Shown: positions 13,435 to 16,567 of the stretch, one piece after another
Numbering within the stretch: the first letter of the stretch is position 1
Layout of the letters: each line of letters begins with the position of its first letter
DNA from: CAZEJK01 sp964512045
Lineage (GTDB): Bacteria; Acidobacteriota; Thermoanaerobaculia; Thermoanaerobaculales; Sulfomarinibacteraceae
Direction of reading: 5' to 3'
NCBI GenBank assembly: GCA_964512045.1
Contig: CAZEJK010000111.1
Span: 1-16,567 of the forward strand
Length of the DNA: 16,567 nucleotides
Position numbers and translations under genes: made by a program
The notes under the pieces: model-generated
Databases searched by the model: none
Told to the model about the DNA's origin: nothing
Seen by the model: only the letters and a program-made list of their open reading frames with translations

Positions 13435-14022
13435 ATGGCACGCGGAGACGAGCTTCCCATCGAGAACGTCCCGAGCCTCACAGGCGCCGCTGTGATGTTG
13501 CGCGGGTTCGCACTCGCGGACGCCTCCGACGTCCAGCGACTCGCTGGAGCTTTCGAGATCGCCGACACCACGCTCGCGATCCCTCATCCCTACACCGACG
13601 GCATGGCCGAGGAGTGGATCGGCGGCCATCGCGAGGCGCTTGACAGCGGAACCGGCGTGACCTGGGCGATCACCCGCGACGACACCAGCGAGCTCGTCGG
13701 CGCGATCAGCCTGATGCACATCGAAGCCGGCCACCAGGCCGAGATCGGGTACTGGATCGGTGTGCCGTACTGGGGCCGCGGGTACTGCTCGCAGGCGGTG
13801 GACGCGGTGGTTCGCTGTGCGTTCGAGGAGCTGGACCTGGTCCGGCTGTACGCGCGCTGCTTCGTCCGCAACCCGGCGTCGGCGCGGGTTCTGCAGAAGC
13901 TCGGGTTCCAGCATGAGGGCCGACAGCGCCAGCACGTCCGCAAGTGGGACGGCTTCGAAGACATCGATCTGTACGGGCTGCTCCGGACGGAGTGGCATCC
14001 CGACGGACCCCCCGCCAGATGA
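13435..14022 (+). CDS. GNAT N-acetyltransferase, RimJ/RimL type
   Basis: 195 residues from ATG 13435; GTG 13420 would add five residues but overlaps the -10 box. It has the RimJ/RimL-type layout: LTGAAVMLRGFALADASDVQRL at the start, VTWAITRDDTSELVGAISL in the centre, then EIGYWIGVPYWGRGYCSQAV, the acetyl-CoA pyrophosphate loop, and FVRNPASARVLQKLGFQHEG, the conserved NxxSxxxLxKxGF block. It should transfer an acetyl group from acetyl-CoA to an amine, such as a protein N-terminus or small molecule; the substrate cannot be told. The length is normal and the gene appears intact. Confidence 0.85.
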   Translation: MARGDELPIENVPSLTGAAVMLRGFALADASDVQRLAGAFEIADTTLAIPHPYTDGMAEEWIGGHREALDSGTGVTWAITRDDTSELVGAISLMHIEAGHQAEIGYWIGVPYWGRGYCSQAVDAVVRCAFEELDLVRLYARCFVRNPASARVLQKLGFQHEGRQRQHVRKWDGFEDIDLYGLLRTEWHPDGPPAR

Positions 14023-14059
14023 CACGCGTTCTTCCCCAGTCCCGGAGCGGAGGCTCGAG

Positions 14060-14455
14060 ATGACTGCACGCGAAGCTGCCTGCTGCTGCGGCGCGTTGAG
14101 GCTCTGCGTCGATGTGGAGCCGATGCGCATCTCGATCTGCCACTGCGAAGCGTGTCAGCGACGCACCGGCAGTATCTTCGGCGTGCAGGCTTGGTTTCTG
14201 AAGGATCACGTTGACATCGAAGGGGAGTCGCGTCAGTACCGCAGGGTCGCCGACAGCGGCAACGGCATCGTGTTCCACTTCTGCCCAGCCTGTGGTTCGA
14301 CCGTGTTCTACGAGCCCGAGAGTCGATCGCAGATGGTCGGCGTGCCGGTGGGAGCCTTCGCCGACGGCTCGTTTCCGCAGCCCTCCGTTTCCATCTACGA
14401 GGCGAGGATTCACCACTGGGTCTGCCTACCCGACGACATCGAGCACCATGACTGA
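14060..14455 (+). CDS. GFA-family zinc protein (CENP-V/GFA domain)
   Basis: 131 residues from ATG 14060 with GGAGG at 14049-14053. It has the zinc-binding pattern of the glutathione-dependent formaldehyde-activating (GFA) fold: CCCG (8-11), CHCEACQ (27-33) with RTGS after it, and FCPACGS (74-80), plus the conserved end VPVGAFAD. Most family members are not proven formaldehyde enzymes, so a small zinc protein of uncertain substrate is the safe call. The cysteines are all kept. It follows the GNAT gene by 37 bp and may be co-transcribed with it. An ATG at 14448 overlaps its stop and opens a 31-codon frame to 14543 with no supporting features. Confidence 0.85.
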   Translation: MTAREAACCCGALRLCVDVEPMRISICHCEACQRRTGSIFGVQAWFLKDHVDIEGESRQYRRVADSGNGIVFHFCPACGSTVFYEPESRSQMVGVPVGAFADGSFPQPSVSIYEARIHHWVCLPDDIEHHD

Positions 14456-14660
14456 CCGGCTTGCCACGCTGAGGTACGCCCTTCAGGAGGAAGGCTTTGA
14501 TCGATCGTCGTCAGTCGGTCCAGGAGTGCAGCAGGGGCCGTGATGCTCTTGCGCTCTTCGTCGTGCTCTCGGGCGATTCATACGCCACGAGCACCGGACC
14601 GAGAACCGACGAGCGAATCCGTGCGTTCCCTGCGGATGAAAGTCACGCGTGGAGAGCACG

Positions 14661-15203
14661 ATGAACACGATGACCAGAGGCCCGTCGGACGAAACCTCAT
14701 CATCCGAGCACCTGTCGCCGAGAACGCTTGCGGTCATCATCGCCCTCGTCGGCGCGCTGAGTCTCGCCAGCGGCGGCTGGCGGCTGCACGCCTCCTGGGC
14801 CGCTCGCGACTGGCCGACCACCCCGGGCACGGTGCTCTCCTCGACCCTCGAGATCGACTCTGACGCGGAGAGCACCACCTACACTCCGCGACTGAGCTAC
14901 TCGTACACTGTCGACGGAGCCCCCCATCACGCGTCGAGAATCACGTTCGCCCAAAGGTCGATGCTCGGTGAGAGCTGGGCCCGGAAGATCGTGCGAGACC
15001 ATCCGGCCGGTGCAGAGGTCACTGTCCACTACGACCCGTCCCGGCCGTGGAAGGCGGCTCTATTCGTCGGAGTCACCCCGGTGGCTTTCGCGCAACCGAT
15101 CCTCGGTGTGGCGCTCGTGGTGACGGCCGGCGTGCTCGTCGTCGCATCGAAGAAGAAGAGATCGCGGCCTGAAGGCGCCGCCCCGCCCATGGAGCCGCGC
15201 TGA
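14661..15203 (+). CDS. DUF3592 membrane protein
   Basis: 180 residues from ATG 14661, chosen for the GGAG at 14651-14654; GTG 14649 is in frame but overlaps that site. A transmembrane helix at about 26-46 leads into the DUF3592 extracytoplasmic domain: RDWPTTPGTVLSSTLE, TYTPRLSYSYTVDGAPHHASRITF and AGAEVTVHYDPSRPWKAAL. A second helix follows at about 138-162, and the protein ends in a Lys/Arg-rich tail (SKKKRSR). Function unknown; DUF3592 proteins are small membrane proteins found in many bacteria. The 205 bp before it hold no clear gene. Confidence 0.8.
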   Translation: MNTMTRGPSDETSSSEHLSPRTLAVIIALVGALSLASGGWRLHASWAARDWPTTPGTVLSSTLEIDSDAESTTYTPRLSYSYTVDGAPHHASRITFAQRSMLGESWARKIVRDHPAGAEVTVHYDPSRPWKAALFVGVTPVAFAQPILGVALVVTAGVLVVASKKKRSRPEGAAPPMEPR

Positions 15204-15243
15204 CGTACTCGGTGTACCCTCGAGGGAGGGAGCCGATCCCTAA

Positions 15244-15277
15244 GGTCCGCGCGACGCCGCAGGCTGTCGCGCGTACC
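15244..15277. terminator. Strong GC hairpin after the DUF3592 gene
   Basis: 15244-15255 pairs with 15266-15277 (12 bp, one mismatch), with a 10-nt loop. There is no T-run, so termination is possible but unproven. Confidence 0.4.
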
Positions 15278-15364
15278 GCCATCGAGAACACAGATGGACT
15301 TCCTTCCGTACTCAACAGCAGGAGGTCCATCAGGCAGCCGCTTTCTCTACGGTCTGTCATGGTC

Positions 15365-15370
15365 TATACT
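15365..15370 (+). promoter_or_regulatory. -10 box upstream of the 198-residue gene
   Basis: TATACT matches the -10 consensus at five of six positions, 35 bp before the ATG at 15406. The -35 candidate, TTTCTC at 15342-15347 (17-bp spacer), is weak. Confidence 0.4.
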
Positions 15371-15405
15371 GTCGTTCTCTCGAACATGTCGGAGGTCTTC
15401 TGCGC

Positions 15406-16002
15406 ATGGAGTACCGGACGGGAGGCAACTGGACGCACCGAAGCAGCGAGGTGGACTGGGAGTCGCCAGTCGCCAGCGATGAGTTCTGCTCGCTGCTGAA
15501 CCGGCTCGCAGCCACGCTGGAGCCGGTCGAGGCTGCTGTCTCCCACTGTGCAGACCGGTTCGTCACCGTCACGCGCGACGCCAGCTCCGAACACCGATCA
15601 GAGAGGAGCCACGAGCTCCCTGAAAGAGCACGGCCGCCTGCAGAGCTCGCGTCCCTTGCGAAGTGCCTGACGGGCTTCCTCGACTCTCTGGCTCTGTTCG
15701 TGGCGAACACTCTTCCGGTAGAAGCGCAACGGGGCCTGCGCTGCGAGAGCTTCGAGCTGCTGGTGGACTCCGCACGCAAGACGCTGCACATGAACACATC
15801 CAGCTTCGAGCTCCGGCGGGTACTCGCCGACCGGGGATCGCGATACGAGACTCGCTTCGTGCCGTTACTGGAGCCGGACGCCCCGTGCGGCGGGCAGCGT
15901 GTACCCCAACCGGAGGAGGCGCTCAACGAGCTACGGGCCCTGGCCACGGAGATCGTCGATGCCGTACTGGCGGCACGGCTCGCGGCTCACGGGTTGCACT
16001 GA
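15406..16002 (+). CDS. Hypothetical protein, 198 residues
   Basis: ATG 15406 follows GGAGG at 15392-15396, and a TATACT -10 box lies upstream. The sequence is rich in Arg, Glu, Ser and Leu, has no signal peptide or membrane segment, and is probably mostly helical: FCSLLNRLAATLEPVEAAV near the start, ASLAKCLTGFLDSLALFVA in the centre and ALNELRALATEIVDAVLAAR at the end. I do not recognise the family. Four cysteines are scattered without a metal-binding pattern. The good start signals and intact frame support a real soluble protein. A 20-codon frame with its own GGAGG site (GTG 16022 to 16084) follows, too short to call. Confidence 0.6.
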   Translation: MEYRTGGNWTHRSSEVDWESPVASDEFCSLLNRLAATLEPVEAAVSHCADRFVTVTRDASSEHRSERSHELPERARPPAELASLAKCLTGFLDSLALFVANTLPVEAQRGLRCESFELLVDSARKTLHMNTSSFELRRVLADRGSRYETRFVPLLEPDAPCGGQRVPQPEEALNELRALATEIVDAVLAARLAAHGLH

Positions 16003-16088
16003 GGGTACCGGAGGCAACGCCGTGCCCGGATACCGCGTCCACCGCCCCGTCGAGGTCAGCTCGAGCGTCCTGAGCGACGCCTAGGACG

Positions 16089-16457
16089 ATGCTCGCCCGG
16101 ATCGCTGCAGACGGCGTTGTTCTGGTGCACGCAGCGTTCATCGTGTTCGTCGTGCTCGGGGGGTTCGCGGTGCTGCGATGGCCTCGGATCGCATGGCTGC
16201 ATATTCCGGCAGCCGTCTACGGAGCGCTGATCGAGCTCCAGGGTTTCATCTGTCCGTTGACACCGCTGGAGGTCAGCCTCCGCCGAACGGCAGGAGAGCA
16301 GGGCTACACCGGCGGCTTCATCGAGCACTACGTGATTCCGGTTGTCTATCCTGCGGGTCTCACGCGCGAGCTCCAGATCGCGCTCGGCGTGGCGGTCATC
16401 GTGATCAACCTCGTCGCGTACACGATGGTGGTCGTCAGCAGGAGGCGGAGCAGATGA
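16089..16457 (+). CDS. DUF2784 membrane protein
   Basis: 122 residues with the DUF2784 pattern throughout: MLARIAADGVVLVHAAFIVF, FAVLRWPRIAWLHIPAAVYG, ELQGFICPLTPLEVSLRR and GYTGGFIEHYVIPVVYPAG, then the final helix. Four transmembrane segments are likely. Family function is unknown; the CPLTPLE motif is its hallmark. ATG 16089 has only a weak GGA a few nt upstream. The stop overlaps the next start by 4 bp (ATGA), so the two are coupled. Confidence 0.85.
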   Translation: MLARIAADGVVLVHAAFIVFVVLGGFAVLRWPRIAWLHIPAAVYGALIELQGFICPLTPLEVSLRRTAGEQGYTGGFIEHYVIPVVYPAGLTRELQIALGVAVIVINLVAYTMVVVSRRRSR

Positions 16458-16567
16458 CTGATTGGCTCCTCGAAGACGAGGACCACTGGAAAACCGACAC
16501 GGTGGTCGATGCACGCTGCTCGACCGGCGGAGGTGCGTGCGGCGACAACCCATGGCTGAGCATCCCC
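16454..16567 (+). CDS. Partial small ORF with Cys/Gly-rich segment, cut by window end
   Basis: The frame opens at ATG 16454, inside the DUF2784 stop and behind GGAGGCGGAG, and stays open for 38 codons to the window edge. It begins with an acidic stretch (MTDWLLEDEDHWKTD), followed by CSTGGGACGDNPW. Family unknown. Such a leader-plus-core look recalls a modified-peptide precursor, but the end of the frame and its neighbours are outside the window. Confidence 0.5.
   Translation, partial: MTDWLLEDEDHWKTDTVVDARCSTGGGACGDNPWLSIP

Noticed and set aside
12766..14130. 454-codon minus-strand open frame
   Set aside because: Antisense to the GNAT and membrane protein genes, with the composition of a GC-rich shadow frame.
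16022..16084. 20-codon ORF with a GGAGG site
   Set aside because: Too short, with no coupling to the next gene and no recognisable product.

Overview
The window is a GC-rich (by eye over 60%) piece of a Gram-negative bacterial chromosome. Several proteins carry Sec or lipoprotein signal peptides, start sites often have GGAGG-type ribosome sites, and a few starts sit directly behind a -10 box. I cannot name the genus. The mix of an integron-type cassette array, many uncharacterised exported proteins and a group II intron end would fit an environmental lineage such as Acidobacteriota, Myxococcota or a gammaproteobacterium, but that is a guess.

Region 1 (1-2654) is mobile-element territory. It opens with the 3' end of a group II intron (domains V and VI). 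This is followed by a run of gene cassettes separated by attC-like sites: a YefM-YoeB toxin-antitoxin pair with a TGTACA operator, a PemK/MazF-type toxin with no recognisable antitoxin, a DUF4160-DUF2442 pair, and HicB with a HicA cut after 24 codons. No integrase gene is visible, so this is probably the tail of a longer array. HicA ends at a small palindrome, after which the array stops.

Region 2 (2701-7661) starts with an 80-bp near-perfect palindrome. It then holds a tightly packed four-gene operon of exported proteins built on a trypsin/HtrA-like fold. I read all four as catalytically dead: the His, Asp and Ser positions are all replaced. They alternate lipoprotein, secreted, lipoprotein, secreted, and look like a duplicated pair. 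The first also carries a C-terminal beta-propeller-like domain. This is the best candidate in the window for an undescribed system, probably a cell-envelope complex of non-catalytic protease-fold proteins.

Region 3 (7662-11890) is ordinary accessory chromosome: a secreted alpha/beta-hydrolase (minus strand), a small two-helix membrane protein, a multi-pass membrane protein of an uncharacterised family, and a large secreted protein with a LamG-like domain and an SMP-30/NHL-type propeller (minus strand).

Region 4 (11891-13089) has almost no coding signal. It holds a 431-bp unit repeated twice in tandem, and each copy contains two nested perfect 17-bp inverted repeats.

Region 5 (13090-16567) is a series of small single-function genes on the plus strand: a small membrane protein, a RimJ/RimL-type GNAT acetyltransferase, a GFA-family zinc protein, a DUF3592 membrane protein, an unknown 198-residue protein, a DUF2784 membrane protein and the start of a small Cys-containing ORF cut by the window end. 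No rRNA, tRNA or CRISPR array was recognised.
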